Assembly: GCF_018476525.1 (NCBI RefSeq)
Contig: NZ_JAHCST010000002.1
Span: 267,909 to 331,908, forward strand
Length of the DNA: 64,000 nt
Reading direction: 5' to 3'
DNA from: Acrocarpospora catenulata
Lineage (GTDB): Bacteria; Actinomycetota; Actinomycetes; Streptosporangiales; Streptosporangiaceae
This document shows positions 33,415 to 43,912 of this stretch, piece by piece (position 1 is the stretch's first letter; each line of letters starts with the position of its first letter). The position numbers and the translations under genes were made by a program. The notes beneath the pieces are model-generated. The model saw only the letters and a list, made by a program, of their open reading frames with translations, did no database searches and was not told where the DNA came from.

Positions 33415-34440
33415 TCAGCGGGGAAGGCGCCGATCAGTGACGTTCATGTCGAGCGCGGTGCCCTCGATCCAGGGTTCGGGCTGGGTCAGGAACACCGAAT
33501 CGCCGTCGGTGCCCTCCTGCATCTGCACCCAGCGCCGCATGGCGGCCTGGGTGGTCGGTGACGTGAAGTTCATCAATGCGGCGGTGGCCTCTTGGTTGAG
33601 ACTGGCCCGAGCCGAGATGGAATGGGCGTCGTTGAAGATCCGCTTCTGCTGGGCCACCACCTTCCGCGGCCGGCCGGCGTAGCGTTCCGCCATCCGCTGG
33701 ACCGTGTCCAGCAGGTCCTCGGCCGGCACCACCCGGTTCACCAGACCCAGTTCCAGGGCCTCCTGCGGTGAATAGAAGCGCGCTTCGAGCATCATCTCCA
33801 AAGCTCGGGACGGCCCGACGAGGTGGGCGAGCCGTTGCCCGCCCAAGGCGGTGTTCAACCCCACCGACAGTTCGGGCAGGCCAAAGCCGGCATCACGATC
33901 AGCCGACACGCGCATGTCGAAGAAGACCGACAGCTCCAGGCCACCGCCGCCGCACGGCCCGTTCACCGCGGCGATCCACACCGCCGGGGAATACATCAGC
34001 CGCAGCGCCATCTGATGGAACTGGGTTATCGAGAGCAGTCCACCCAGCGAGGAACGGGCGATCAGACGTTCACCCGCCCATCCCGTCATGGCCCGCACGC
34101 TCCGGAACAGGTGCTGAGCGACCGCATGGGAGATCTCCGGCGCGCCATCCGCGTGCGCGGAGATGCGGGCGACGTCGGCGTGCGTGATGAACCGGCCGGG
34201 CCGCGCACCGGTGACGATGACCGCGCCGACCGAATCGTCGTGCTCCACCGCCTCGACGAGCCGGATGAAGTCCCGCTGCATCGTCGTGGTCATGTAGTTG
34301 AAGGGCGGGTCGTCCACCCGCGCCGTCAGCACCCGGCCCGACTGCTCCAGCCGCAACGTGGACAGTTCGAGACCCGCCGCACCGCCATCCACCGGCTGGG
34401 GATCCGTCTGTTCTCCGCTGGGCGTAGTTGCACGATCCAT
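33415..34440 (-). CDS. Crotonase-fold protein (enoyl-CoA hydratase/isomerase family), last gene of the PKS-E/D/C transcript
   Basis: 341 aa, longer than a typical 260-aa hydratase because of an approximately 30-residue N-terminal and a C-terminal extension. Both glutamates of active hydratases are present: Glu169 in GGGGLELSVFFD and Glu190 in FGLPELSVG, with one extra residue in the loop between them. The oxyanion-hole region reads FITHADVARI. The ATG has AGGAAGG upstream and lies 28 bases after the PKS-C stop, so it belongs to the same transcript. It could hydrate, dehydrate or isomerise an ACP- or CoA-bound intermediate, or act after release. There is no HMG-synthase beta-branching cassette beside it, so that role is unlikely. 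Its exact reaction is unknown. Confidence 0.85.
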   Translation of the reverse strand: MDRATTPSGEQTDPQPVDGGAAGLELSTLRLEQSGRVLTARVDDPPFNYMTTTMQRDFIRLVEAVEHDDSVGAVIVTGARPGRFITHADVARISAHADGAPEISHAVAQHLFRSVRAMTGWAGERLIARSSLGGLLSITQFHQMALRLMYSPAVWIAAVNGPCGGGGLELSVFFDMRVSADRDAGFGLPELSVGLNTALGGQRLAHLVGPSRALEMMLEARFYSPQEALELGLVNRVVPAEDLLDTVQRMAERYAGRPRKVVAQQKRIFNDAHSISARASLNQEATAALMNFTSPTTQAAMRRWVQMQEGTDGDSVFLTQPEPWIEGTALDMNVTDRRLPR

Positions 34441-34468
34441 TGGTCTGAGAAACCTTCCTGGCGAACCT

Positions 34469-37400
34469 TCAGTGTTCCAAGCAGGACCAGCCGTCGATCA
34501 GGCGGGCCGTGTCCGCCGCCTTCTCGGCGAGCATCGAGAAGTGGTTCGCCTCGATCGTCCGTACGGCATGCGACGGGTCGAACGGTGTCGCCCGCCAGTA
34601 ATCCGATTCAGGTTCGACGTCAGAGAACGGCTCCGTGCACTGCACGAACAGCACGGGCGCGTTCACGTTCGCCAGTTCGATGTCGTGCATGATGGCCGAC
34701 CAGTGCGCCATGGCGGACAGTCGCGCGCTGTTGAACTCGCCGAAAACCGTCTCCATCTGCAGGAGGTACTGCAGCACCTGCTCGGACAGCAGCTGCGAAT
34801 CGCCACCTGCCGGGGAATGGAAGGAGTCCAGCATCACCACCCCCGCCGGGGGGATCCCCGACTTCTCCAGGAGACTGGCCGCGCCGTAAGCGAGAACGCC
34901 GCCGGCCGAATGACCGACGAGCACGAACGGTTCCCCCTCACTGGCCTGTGCGACGCTTTCCGCGATGCTCCCGAGGGCGATGTCCATCGTGGCGGGCAGG
35001 CCCTCACCGAGCGCGTAGCCCAGCAGGGGAAGCGCCGAGACGCGTCTTTCCCCCCGGAAGTGCGCGGCGAACCGCGCATACTGGTGAACACCCCCGGTCA
35101 CCGTGGAAGAACTCACGCAGATCAGGCGAGGCCGCGCCGCGCCGTTGGCCAGCGTCACCGGTCGGGGGATTTCCCGCAGGTCGACAGGTGCGTCGTACAT
35201 GGGCCGGGTCCTGGCCACGGCGTAGAGCAGTCCGAACGCTTCCTGCGCTTTCCCGGAACGGAAAGCGCCGCGGAACAACTCGGCCAGGGTGTCGTCCACC
35301 TGGGCGGCCGCCGTCGCCTGGTCCACATTCATCCGGGTGGCGAGCTCATGGCGCAGCCAACGGGCGAGATCGGCGGAATTCTTGTTCTCGAACACCGCCA
35401 CCGGCGGGAATTCCCAGCCAATCGCCTTGACCAGGGAGTTACGCAACTCGGTCGCGGTGAGCGAGTCGAGGCCCAGCTCGAAGAAATCACGTTCGAGATC
35501 GACGTCCGAGGAGTCGCCGTGGCCGAGAACGGCAGCCGCATGACGCCGCACCAGTTCCTCCAGCGCCTCGTGCTGCTGGGCTTCGTCAAGCCCGCGCAAC
35601 CGCTCCCACAACGGGCCGGTCTCGTGTGTTGACGCGGACCGGCGAACACGCCGGGCCGGTCTCGCACCGCGGTCACCGCTGGAGGCGGCGGGGAACCGGT
35701 CGGCCGTGACCGGGCGTAGCACCAGCGAATCCACGGTCAGCACCGGCTCCCCTGCCGGGTCCACCGCCACCAGCGACACCTCGTCCGCGCCGGTCCGGGT
35801 CAACCGCACCCGCAACATCGACGCCCCAGACGCGTGCAGGCACACCCTGCCCCACGACGACGCCCTGTTGTCCGGCCCCCCGTCGCTGTCCGGCCCCCCG
35901 TCGAGGCCGAATGCGGCGGCATGCACCACCGCCTCCAGCAACGCCGGATGCACCCCGAACAAACCCGTTTCGCCGGCTTCTTCCGGCAACGCGACCTCGG
36001 CGAACGCCTCACCATCCTCGCCCCGCCACGCGGCCCGTAACCCCTGGAACGCCGGACCGTAATCGAAACCGTGCTCCGCCAGCCGGTCGTACACCTCGTC
36101 CAACTCGATCACAGCCATCCCCGCCGGCGGCCACGTCCCCACCTCCAGCCGCCCCGCGGCCCGGCCCTCGGGCGCCAGCACACCGGAGGCATGGCGCGTC
36201 CACGACTCGTCGTCAGCCGCCTCGGCAGACCGGACGTAGATGGTCACCGCACGCCGGCCCGCCTCATCCGGGCCACCCACCGCCACCTGCACCGCGACCG
36301 CGTCCGACTCACCCAGCACCAGCGGCGCGACGAGCGTCAGCTCCTCCACCACCTCGCAGCCGACCTGGTCACCCGCCCTGATCGCCAGCTCCACGAACCC
36401 GCTGCCCGGGAAGACCACTGTCCCGGCCACCGTGTGATCGGCCAGCCACGGATGCGACCTCACCGACAGGCGCCCGGTCAGCACCACCCCATCGGTACCG
36501 GCCAGACCCACCGCCGCACCGAGCAGCGGATGGAGCATCGCGGCCTGCCCCAGCGCCGCCACGTCACCCATACCGGAGTCGGCGTTCTCAGGCCAGTACC
36601 GCTGGTGCTGGAAGGCGTAGGTCGGCAGGTCGACCTGGCGACCGCCGGGCAGTACGGCCTGCCAGTCCACCGTCACGCCGCGCACGAACAGCTCGGCCGC
36701 CGAGACCAGCACCCGGTCCAGCCCGCCCTCGTCCCGGCGCAGCGTCCCGGTGATCACCGCGTCCACCGCGGCCTCGCCGACGCATTCGCCGATGCCGATC
36801 GTCAGTACCGGGTGCGGGCTCACCTCCACGAACACGCGGTGACGCTGCTCCAGCAGCTGCCCGATCGCGGGGGCGAAGTTGACCGTGCTGCGCAGGTTGT
36901 CACGCCAGTACGCCGCGTCGAGTTCCGATCCCTCCAGCCACTGGCCGGTCACCGTCGACAACATCGGCACCCGCACCGGCTGCGCCACCACCCCGGTCAG
37001 GACCCGGGCCAGTTCCGCACCGATCAGATCGACCTGGGCCGAGTGCGAGGCGTAGTCCACCGCGATCCGCCGGACCCGCACGTTCTCAGCGGCAAGGCGC
37101 TCGACCAGTTCCTCCACCGCGGCGACCTCACCGGCCACCACCACCGAACCGGGGCCGTTGACCGCCGCGACCGAGATCCGCCCGTCCCAGCCGGCCAGCC
37201 ACTCACGGACCTGGTCGACCGGCAACGCCACCGACGCCATCGCCCCCAGCCCCGCCAGCCGGTCGGCGATCAGACGGCTGCGCAATGCCACCACCCGCGC
37301 GCCGTCCTCCAACGACAGACCACCCGCCACCACCGCAGCCGCGATCTCGCCCTGCGAGTGGCCGACCACGGCGTCCGGGCGCAGGCCGAGCGACTCCCAC

Positions 37401-40400
37401 ACCGCCGCCAGCGACACCATCACCGCGAACGACACCGGCTGGACCACATCCACCCGATCCAGCCCGGGAGCGCCCTCGATCTGACGGATCACGTCCAGTA
37501 GCGACCAGTCCACCAACGGCTCCAACGCCGCCGCGCACTCCTCCATCCGGCCCACGAAGACCGGCGACTCCTCAAGCAGGGCGGCACCCATGCCCGCCCA
37601 CTGCGCCCCCTGACCCGGGAACACCCACACCGACTTCCCGACGACGTCGGCCACACCCGCGACCACCCGAGCAGCCGGCTCGTCGGCCTCGACCGCGGAC
37701 AGGCCCGCCAGCAGTTCCTGACGGTCACGTCCGACCACCACCGCACGGTGCTCGAACACCGACCGCGACACCACCAGCGAGAACGCCGTATCGAGCAGCG
37801 CCACCTCACGACGGCCATCCACATGCGAGGCCAGCCGCCCGGCCTGCGCCCGCAACGCCTGACCCGTCTTGGCCGACACCACCACCGGCACCACACCACC
37901 AGCCGACGCCGGAACCTCCACCACCGGTCCGGCCGGAACCTCCGGCCCCTCCTCCAAGATCACATGCGCGTTGGTGCCGCTGATCCCGAAGGAGGAGACA
38001 CCGGCCCGGCGCGGGTGACCGTTCCGCGGCCACTCGGCCGACTCGGTCAGCAGCTCCACCGCACCCGCCGACCAGTCCACATGCGAGGACGGCGCATCCA
38101 CATGCAAGGTCTGGGGCAGCACCCCATGCCGCATCGCCAGCACCATCTTGATCACACCCGCCACACCGGAGGCGGCCTGCGTGTGACCGATGTTCGACTT
38201 GATCGCGCCCAGCATCAGCGGCCGATCCTCCGGCCGATCCTGCCCATAGGCCGCCAGCAGCGCCTGCGCCTCGATCGGATCACCCAGCGTGGTACCGGTG
38301 CCGTGCGCCTCCACCGCGTCCACCTCGGACGGCGACACTCCGGCATTGGCCAGCGCCTGCCGGATCACCCGCTGTTGAGAAGGACCGTTCGGCGCCGTCA
38401 ACCCATTGGACGCGCCGTCCTGGTTGACCGCCGAACCACGCATGATCGCCAGCACCTGATGCCCGTTGCGCTGAGCGTCCGACAACCGCTCCAGCACCAC
38501 CACACCCACACCCTCGGACCAGGTCGTGCCGTCGGCGGTGTCGGAGAACGCCTTGCACCGGCCGGTCGCCGACAGCCCGCCCGTCGCGCTGAAGCCGATG
38601 AACACCCCCGGGGTGGCCAGCACGGTCACACCACCGGCCAGCGCCAGATCGCACTCGCCCGAGCGCAGCGCCTGCGCCGCAAGATGCATCGCCACCAGCG
38701 ACGACGAGCAGGACGTGTCCACCGTCACCGCCGGACCCTCCAACCCCAGCGTGTACGAAATCCGGCCGGTCACGACGCTTCCCGCGGTACCGGTGCTGAC
38801 GAAAGCCATCACCTCCGGCTGGAGGCCGACGCTCATCACGTAGTCGTGGTGGATCAGCCCGGCGAACACACCGGTACTACTGCCGCGCAGTGAGACCGGG
38901 TCGATCCCGGCCCGCTCGATCGCCTCCCAGGACGTCTCCAGCAGCAACCGCTGCTGCGGATCCATCCCCAGCGCCTCACGCGGCGAAATACCGAAGAACC
39001 CCGGATCGAAGTCGGGCGCGTCAAAGAGGAACCCGCCCTGGAAGTCCAGCTCGCCCTGCGCCTGCCAGCCCCGGTCCCTGGGCACCGGCGAGATGGCGTC
39101 CCGGCCGTCGGCGACCAGCTGCCACAGATCTTCCGGAGAGCTCACTCCCCCCGGATAGCGGCAGGCCATCGACACGATCACGATCGGATCGTCCGCCACC
39201 GGCCCCACCGCCGACGGCGCCGCCACCTGCGCCTGCCCGCCCAGCAACTCCGCCAGCAGGTGGTCCGCCAGTACGGCCGGTGTCGGATAGTCGAAAACCA
39301 TCGTGGCCGGCAGGTTCAAACCGGTCGCGGCCTGGAGCGCGTTGCGGAGCTCGACCGCGGTCAGCGAGTCGAATCCGAGGTCCTTGAAGGCCCGTCCGGT
39401 CTCGATCGCATCCGCGCCGGAATGCCGCAGCACCACGGCGACCTGCTCGCGGACCATGTCACGCAGGATCTGCGACCGCTCGCCCGCCGCCAGCTCACCC
39501 AGCCGTGCCCGCAGCGCGGCGGCCGCCGACTGCTCGTCCTCCCGGATGGCACGGCCCGCCTCGACCAGACTCCGCACTTCCGGCAGATCGCCGAGCAGAG
39601 CGCTCTCCCGCACGGCCGTGAACGTCGGGGCGAACCGCTCCCAGGCGATGTCCGCGACCGCGACGGCCGCGTCGCGGTGCGCGACCGCCCGCCACAACGC
39701 GGTGACGGCCACACCCGGCGTCATCACCCGCACGCCACGCCGGGAAAGGTAGTCCTGTGCCGCGCCGGCGGCCATGCCGTCCCCGGCCCAGGGGCCCCAG
39801 GCGACCGAGGTCGCCGCGGCCGCGCGCGCCCGCCGCTGTTCGGCGAGAGCGTCAAGACAGGCGTTGGCGGCGGCGTACGCGGCCTGGCCACCACTGCCCC
39901 ACACTGCGGCGATCGAGGAGAACAGCACGAAGAAATCGAGCTCGCGGTCGCCCAGCAACGCGTCGAGGTTCAGCGCGCCGACGACCTTGGCCCGCATCAC
40001 CTCGGCCAACTCGGCGGCATCCAGCCAGTCCAGACTGTTGGCCGGGCTGACACCGGCGGCATGGACCACCCCGGTCAGCGGGCACTCGGCCGGGATGTCG
40101 GCCAGCACCGCCGCGAGGGCGTCCGCATCGGCCACGTCGCACGCCACGACGGACACCCTGGCCCCCAACGCGGTCAGTTCCGCGCTCAGCTCGGCCGCTC
40201 CGTCGGCGTCCATGCCTCGCCTGCTGGTCAGCAGGAGATGTTCGGCGCCCTCGGCCGCCAGCCACCGGGCCACGTGAGCGCCGAGCGCTCCCGTGCCACC
40301 AGTGATCAAGACCGTGCCGTGTGGTTTGGGAGTGGTGTCGATCCCCCGGTACGGGGCGTGGGCGAGCCTGCGGCCATAGACGCCGGTCGAGCGGATCGCC

Positions 40401-43400
40401 AGCTGATCCTCGGAGTCGGGCAGGGTGAGGATGCCCGCCAGCCAGGTCACCACCCGCTGGTCCAGCGTCTGGGGAAGGTCGATGAGGCCGCCCCACCGGT
40501 GCGGGTACTCCAGCGCGGCCACCCGGCCAAGGCCCCAGACGCCCGCCTGAGCCGGGCTCGGAGCCGTATCGGATCGGCCGATCGAGACCGCGCCCTTCGT
40601 GAGGCACCACAACGGCACCTCGGCACCGGCATCACCAAGCGCCTGCAGCAGAGTCACCGTCAGCGCCGAAACCGCCGAGACATCCGCCGCCGCGGTCTCA
40701 CGCAACGCCAGCAGCGACGCCACCCCGGCCGGCTCCACTCCGGAGTCGAGGAGCCCGCGCACCTGATCGGCGAGCGCGAACCGGTCCGGCGCGGACACCT
40801 CCAGCCGTACGGCCGCGGCCCCGAACATCTGGACCACGGACTCCACCCAGTCCTCGCCTGCCAGTTCCGCGGGCACCACAACCAGCCAGGAGCCCGGGAC
40901 GGCAGCGCCCGAGACGCTGGTCAGCGGCTTCCAGATGACGCGGTACCGCCAGGAGTCCGCCACGGACGTCTCGCGCCGGGCTCGGCGCCAGGACGTCAAC
41001 GCCGGCAACACCGCACCGAGCGTCTCCTGCTCCACATCCAGCCGCGCCGCCAGCGACTGAAGATCCTCCCGCTCAATGGTGGCCCAGAACTCCGCGTCCA
41101 CCGGATCGGCCCCGGCGGCACTGTCGGCGGGGGCGCCGGCCTCGGGCCACAACCGCTCACGCTGAAAGGCGTAGGTGGGCAGGCCGACCCCGCGCCCGGG
41201 CGGGATCACCGTCTCCCAGCTCACCGGCACCCCGTGCACGTGCAGACGAGCCAGCGCCTCGGTGACGGCCTCGTGCTCATCCCGGCCCCTGCGCAGCACC
41301 GGCACCAGCACAACCTCTTCCAGGGCGGCGTGGCTCGCGACACCCGAGCCTGGGTCGGCCAACGTTTCTTGGGCCATGGCGGTCAGGACACCGCCGGGGC
41401 CCAGCTCCAGATAGGCCCGCACACCCTGTGCGTGCAGCGTACGGACGCCGTCGGCGAAGCGGACCGCGCCACGGACCTGGTCCACCCAGTAGTCCGGCGA
41501 GCACAACTGCTCGTCCGTGGCCGGCTCCCCGGTCAGGGTGGACACGATGGGGATCCGCAGCGGGCTGTAGGCCAATCCGCTCGCCAGCGTGCGGAAGTCT
41601 TCCAGCATCGGGTCCATCAGCGGCGAATGGAACGCATGCGACACCCGCAACCCCCGCGTCCTGATCCCCTGGGATTCCAGGACCGCGGCGACCTCAAGCA
41701 CCGCCTCCTCGACACCGGAGATCACCACCGAGGCCGGGCCGTTGACGGCGGCGATCGACACCTCGGTCTCACGCCCGGCCAGCAGCCCGGCGACCTCCTC
41801 CTCCGAGGCCTGGACCGCCACCATCGCCCCGCCCGCGGGCAGCGCCTGCATGAACCGCGCCCGGCCCGCCACCAGCGCACACGCATCGCTCAGTGAAAGC
41901 ACCCCGGCCATGTGCGCCGCCGCGAGTTCCCCGATCGAGTGCCCTGCCAGCACATCCGGCCGCACCCCCCACGATTCGACCAGCCGGAACAGCGCCGTCT
42001 CCAGCGCGAACAGCGCGGGCTGCGCCCACCCCGTCTGGTCCAGCAACTCCGCCTCGGCGAACATGACGTCGCGCAGCGGCCTGTCGAGCAGCGGGTCCAG
42101 CTCCGCGACCACCTCGTCCAAAGCCTTGGCGAACACCGGGAAACGGTCGTACAACTCCCGGCCCATCCCCGCCCGCTGACTGCCCTGGCCGGTGAACAGG
42201 AACGCGAGCCGGGGCTCCTCACCGGCCACCCCGCGCACCACATTCGCACCCGGTAGGTCCTCCGCAACCGCGCCCAGCCCGGCCAGCAGACCATCGCGGT
42301 CCCCGGCAAGCACCACCGCACGATGCTCGAACGCCGACCGCGTCGTAGCCAGCGAGAACGCGGTGTCGGTGAGCGCCACCTCGGGGTGGCCCTCCACATG
42401 CGAGGCCAGCTGTCCGGCCTGCGCCCGCAACGCCTGACCCGTCTTGGCCGACACCAGCACCGGCACCACACCCGGCGCCTGATCCTCGCCACGCGACTCC
42501 GCCGCAGGAGCCTCCGGCCCCTCCTCCAAGATCACATGTGCGTTGGTGCCGCTGATCCCGAACGATGACACCCCCGCCCGGCGCGGACGACCGGTCTCCG
42601 GCCACTCCACCGGCTTGGTCAGCAGCTCCACCGCACCCGCCGACCAGTCCACATGCGAAGACGGCGCATCCACATGCAAGGTCCTGGGCAGCACCCCATG
42701 CCGCATCGCCAGCACCATCTTGATCACACCCGCGACCCCGGCGGCCGCCTGCGTGTGACCGATGTTCGACTTGATCGCGCCCAGCAGCAGCGGACGATCC
42801 CCCGGCCGGTCCTTGCCATACGTGGCCAGCAGCGCCTGCGCCTCGATCGGATCGCCCAAGGCCGTACCGGTGCCATGCGCCTCCACCGCGTCCACCTCGG
42901 ACGGCGACAAACCGGCGCTGACCAGCGCCTCCCGGATCACCCGACGCTGCGAAGGACCGTTCGGCGCGGTCAACCCGTTCGACGCGCCGTCCTGGTTGAC
43001 CGCCGAACCACGCACGACCGCCAGCACCTGGTGCCCGTTACGGCGCGCGTCCGACAGCCGCTCCAGCACCAGCACGCCGACACCTTCCGACCAGATGGTG
43101 CCGTCCGCCGAGTCGGAGAACGCCTTGCAGCGACCGTCCGGCGCCAGCCCGCCCTGGACGCCGAAACCGATGAACGCCAACGGCGTCGTCATCACCGTGA
43201 CACCGCCGGCCAGTGCCAGCGAGCATTCGCCCGTCCGCAGGGCCTGAGCCGCAAGGTGCAACGTCACCAGCGACGATGAGCAGGCGGTGTCCAACGTCAC
43301 CGCCGGGCCCTCCAACCCCAGGGTGTACGAGAGACGGCCGGACAACACGCTGGCCGACAGACCGGTAAGGCCATGACCCTGCGTATCCGCTTGCGTACTC

Positions 43401-43876
43401 ATGATCACATTGGCGTAGTCCTGGCCGTTGGTGCCGACGAACACGCCGGTGGAGCTGCCCTTCAGCGAGACCGGGTCGATCCCGGCGCGCTCGATCGCCT
43501 CCCAGACCGTCTCCAGCAGCACCCGCTGCTGCGGATCCATCGCCAGCGCCTCACGCGGCGAGATGCCGAAGAACCCGGCGTCGAACTCCGCCACATCAGG
43601 CAGGAACCCGCCCTGGCACCCAACGCCCAGCGCCGACAGCATCTCCGCATCCCAGCCCCGATCGGCTGGGAAGGGCGATATCGCGTCCTCACCTTCGGCC
43701 AGCAACCGCCACAAATCTTCAGGAGAGCCGACCCCGCCCGGATACCGGCACGCCATCGACACGATGGCGATCGGCTCATGCCTACCGGACTCCACCTCTT
43801 CGAGCCGCCGACGAGTCTCGTGCAGATCGGCGGTGACCCATTTCAGGTACTCGACGAGCTTTCGGTCTTCAGACAT
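34469..43876 (-). CDS. Modular type I PKS (PKS-C): KS-AT-KR-ACP, KS-AT-DH-ACP-TE, terminal protein
   Basis: 3135 aa; the ATG has GAAGGA upstream. An N-terminal docking coil ([17 protein letters not shown]) comes first. C1: KS (Cys200), AT with GHSIGE (644) and HAFH (746), malonyl; no DH, but a dimerisation-element-like stretch ([20 protein letters not shown]); KR near 1186 with Trp in [12 protein letters not shown] and no LDD, hence A-type; ACP near 1503. C2: KS (Cys1723), AT with GHSQGE (2171) and YASH (2275), methylmalonyl; DH with intact [10 protein letters not shown] (2480) but Glu2648 where the family has Asp (LLEAVVH); no KR at all; ACP near 2803 (GLDSL); TE from about 2905 with GHSAGG (2991). 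Predicted end of chain: 2-methyl-3-keto-5-hydroxy. The TE should release the chain by cyclisation or hydrolysis. Confidence 0.97.
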   Translation of the reverse strand: MSEDRKLVEYLKWVTADLHETRRRLEEVESGRHEPIAIVSMACRYPGGVGSPEDLWRLLAEGEDAISPFPADRGWDAEMLSALGVGCQGGFLPDVAEFDAGFFGISPREALAMDPQQRVLLETVWEAIERAGIDPVSLKGSSTGVFVGTNGQDYANVIMSTQADTQGHGLTGLSASVLSGRLSYTLGLEGPAVTLDTACSSSLVTLHLAAQALRTGECSLALAGGVTVMTTPLAFIGFGVQGGLAPDGRCKAFSDSADGTIWSEGVGVLVLERLSDARRNGHQVLAVVRGSAVNQDGASNGLTAPNGPSQRRVIREALVSAGLSPSEVDAVEAHGTGTALGDPIEAQALLATYGKDRPGDRPLLLGAIKSNIGHTQAAAGVAGVIKMVLAMRHGVLPRTLHVDAPSSHVDWSAGAVELLTKPVEWPETGRPRRAGVSSFGISGTNAHVILEEGPEAPAAESRGEDQAPGVVPVLVSAKTGQALRAQAGQLASHVEGHPEVALTDTAFSLATTRSAFEHRAVVLAGDRDGLLAGLGAVAEDLPGANVVRGVAGEEPRLAFLFTGQGSQRAGMGRELYDRFPVFAKALDEVVAELDPLLDRPLRDVMFAEAELLDQTGWAQPALFALETALFRLVESWGVRPDVLAGHSIGELAAAHMAGVLSLSDACALVAGRARFMQALPAGGAMVAVQASEEEVAGLLAGRETEVSIAAVNGPASVVISGVEEAVLEVAAVLESQGIRTRGLRVSHAFHSPLMDPMLEDFRTLASGLAYSPLRIPIVSTLTGEPATDEQLCSPDYWVDQVRGAVRFADGVRTLHAQGVRAYLELGPGGVLTAMAQETLADPGSGVASHAALEEVVLVPVLRRGRDEHEAVTEALARLHVHGVPVSWETVIPPGRGVGLPTYAFQRERLWPEAGAPADSAAGADPVDAEFWATIEREDLQSLAARLDVEQETLGAVLPALTSWRRARRETSVADSWRYRVIWKPLTSVSGAAVPGSWLVVVPAELAGEDWVESVVQMFGAAAVRLEVSAPDRFALADQVRGLLDSGVEPAGVASLLALRETAAADVSAVSALTVTLLQALGDAGAEVPLWCLTKGAVSIGRSDTAPSPAQAGVWGLGRVAALEYPHRWGGLIDLPQTLDQRVVTWLAGILTLPDSEDQLAIRSTGVYGRRLAHAPYRGIDTTPKPHGTVLITGGTGALGAHVARWLAAEGAEHLLLTSRRGMDADGAAELSAELTALGARVSVVACDVADADALAAVLADIPAECPLTGVVHAAGVSPANSLDWLDAAELAEVMRAKVVGALNLDALLGDRELDFFVLFSSIAAVWGSGGQAAYAAANACLDALAEQRRARAAAATSVAWGPWAGDGMAAGAAQDYLSRRGVRVMTPGVAVTALWRAVAHRDAAVAVADIAWERFAPTFTAVRESALLGDLPEVRSLVEAGRAIREDEQSAAAALRARLGELAAGERSQILRDMVREQVAVVLRHSGADAIETGRAFKDLGFDSLTAVELRNALQAATGLNLPATMVFDYPTPAVLADHLLAELLGGQAQVAAPSAVGPVADDPIVIVSMACRYPGGVSSPEDLWQLVADGRDAISPVPRDRGWQAQGELDFQGGFLFDAPDFDPGFFGISPREALGMDPQQRLLLETSWEAIERAGIDPVSLRGSSTGVFAGLIHHDYVMSVGLQPEVMAFVSTGTAGSVVTGRISYTLGLEGPAVTVDTSCSSSLVAMHLAAQALRSGECDLALAGGVTVLATPGVFIGFSATGGLSATGRCKAFSDTADGTTWSEGVGVVVLERLSDAQRNGHQVLAIMRGSAVNQDGASNGLTAPNGPSQQRVIRQALANAGVSPSEVDAVEAHGTGTTLGDPIEAQALLAAYGQDRPEDRPLMLGAIKSNIGHTQAASGVAGVIKMVLAMRHGVLPQTLHVDAPSSHVDWSAGAVELLTESAEWPRNGHPRRAGVSSFGISGTNAHVILEEGPEVPAGPVVEVPASAGGVVPVVVSAKTGQALRAQAGRLASHVDGRREVALLDTAFSLVVSRSVFEHRAVVVGRDRQELLAGLSAVEADEPAARVVAGVADVVGKSVWVFPGQGAQWAGMGAALLEESPVFVGRMEECAAALEPLVDWSLLDVIRQIEGAPGLDRVDVVQPVSFAVMVSLAAVWESLGLRPDAVVGHSQGEIAAAVVAGGLSLEDGARVVALRSRLIADRLAGLGAMASVALPVDQVREWLAGWDGRISVAAVNGPGSVVVAGEVAAVEELVERLAAENVRVRRIAVDYASHSAQVDLIGAELARVLTGVVAQPVRVPMLSTVTGQWLEGSELDAAYWRDNLRSTVNFAPAIGQLLEQRHRVFVEVSPHPVLTIGIGECVGEAAVDAVITGTLRRDEGGLDRVLVSAAELFVRGVTVDWQAVLPGGRQVDLPTYAFQHQRYWPENADSGMGDVAALGQAAMLHPLLGAAVGLAGTDGVVLTGRLSVRSHPWLADHTVAGTVVFPGSGFVELAIRAGDQVGCEVVEELTLVAPLVLGESDAVAVQVAVGGPDEAGRRAVTIYVRSAEAADDESWTRHASGVLAPEGRAAGRLEVGTWPPAGMAVIELDEVYDRLAEHGFDYGPAFQGLRAAWRGEDGEAFAEVALPEEAGETGLFGVHPALLEAVVHAAAFGLDGGPDSDGGPDNRASSWGRVCLHASGASMLRVRLTRTGADEVSLVAVDPAGEPVLTVDSLVLRPVTADRFPAASSGDRGARPARRVRRSASTHETGPLWERLRGLDEAQQHEALEELVRRHAAAVLGHGDSSDVDLERDFFELGLDSLTATELRNSLVKAIGWEFPPVAVFENKNSADLARWLRHELATRMNVDQATAAAQVDDTLAELFRGAFRSGKAQEAFGLLYAVARTRPMYDAPVDLREIPRPVTLANGAARPRLICVSSSTVTGGVHQYARFAAHFRGERRVSALPLLGYALGEGLPATMDIALGSIAESVAQASEGEPFVLVGHSAGGVLAYGAASLLEKSGIPPAGVVMLDSFHSPAGGDSQLLSEQVLQYLLQMETVFGEFNSARLSAMAHWSAIMHDIELANVNAPVLFVQCTEPFSDVEPESDYWRATPFDPSHAVRTIEANHFSMLAEKAADTARLIDGWSCLEH

Positions 43877-43912
43877 GAGCGTGGTCCTTCGGTATTCAGA
43901 CGCGGGCTCGGG

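Noticed and set aside
33415-34440. Crotonase considered as part of a beta-branching (HMG-synthase) cassette or a trans-AT system
   Set aside because: No HMG-synthase, free ACP or decarboxylating KS gene is nearby, and every complete module has its own AT, so the system is cis-AT without a visible branching cassette.
38700-38715. KS of C2 reads VDTSCSSS in place of VDTACSSS
   Set aside because: The catalytic Cys is present; Ala-to-Ser before it is a common variant, so this is not an inactive KS.
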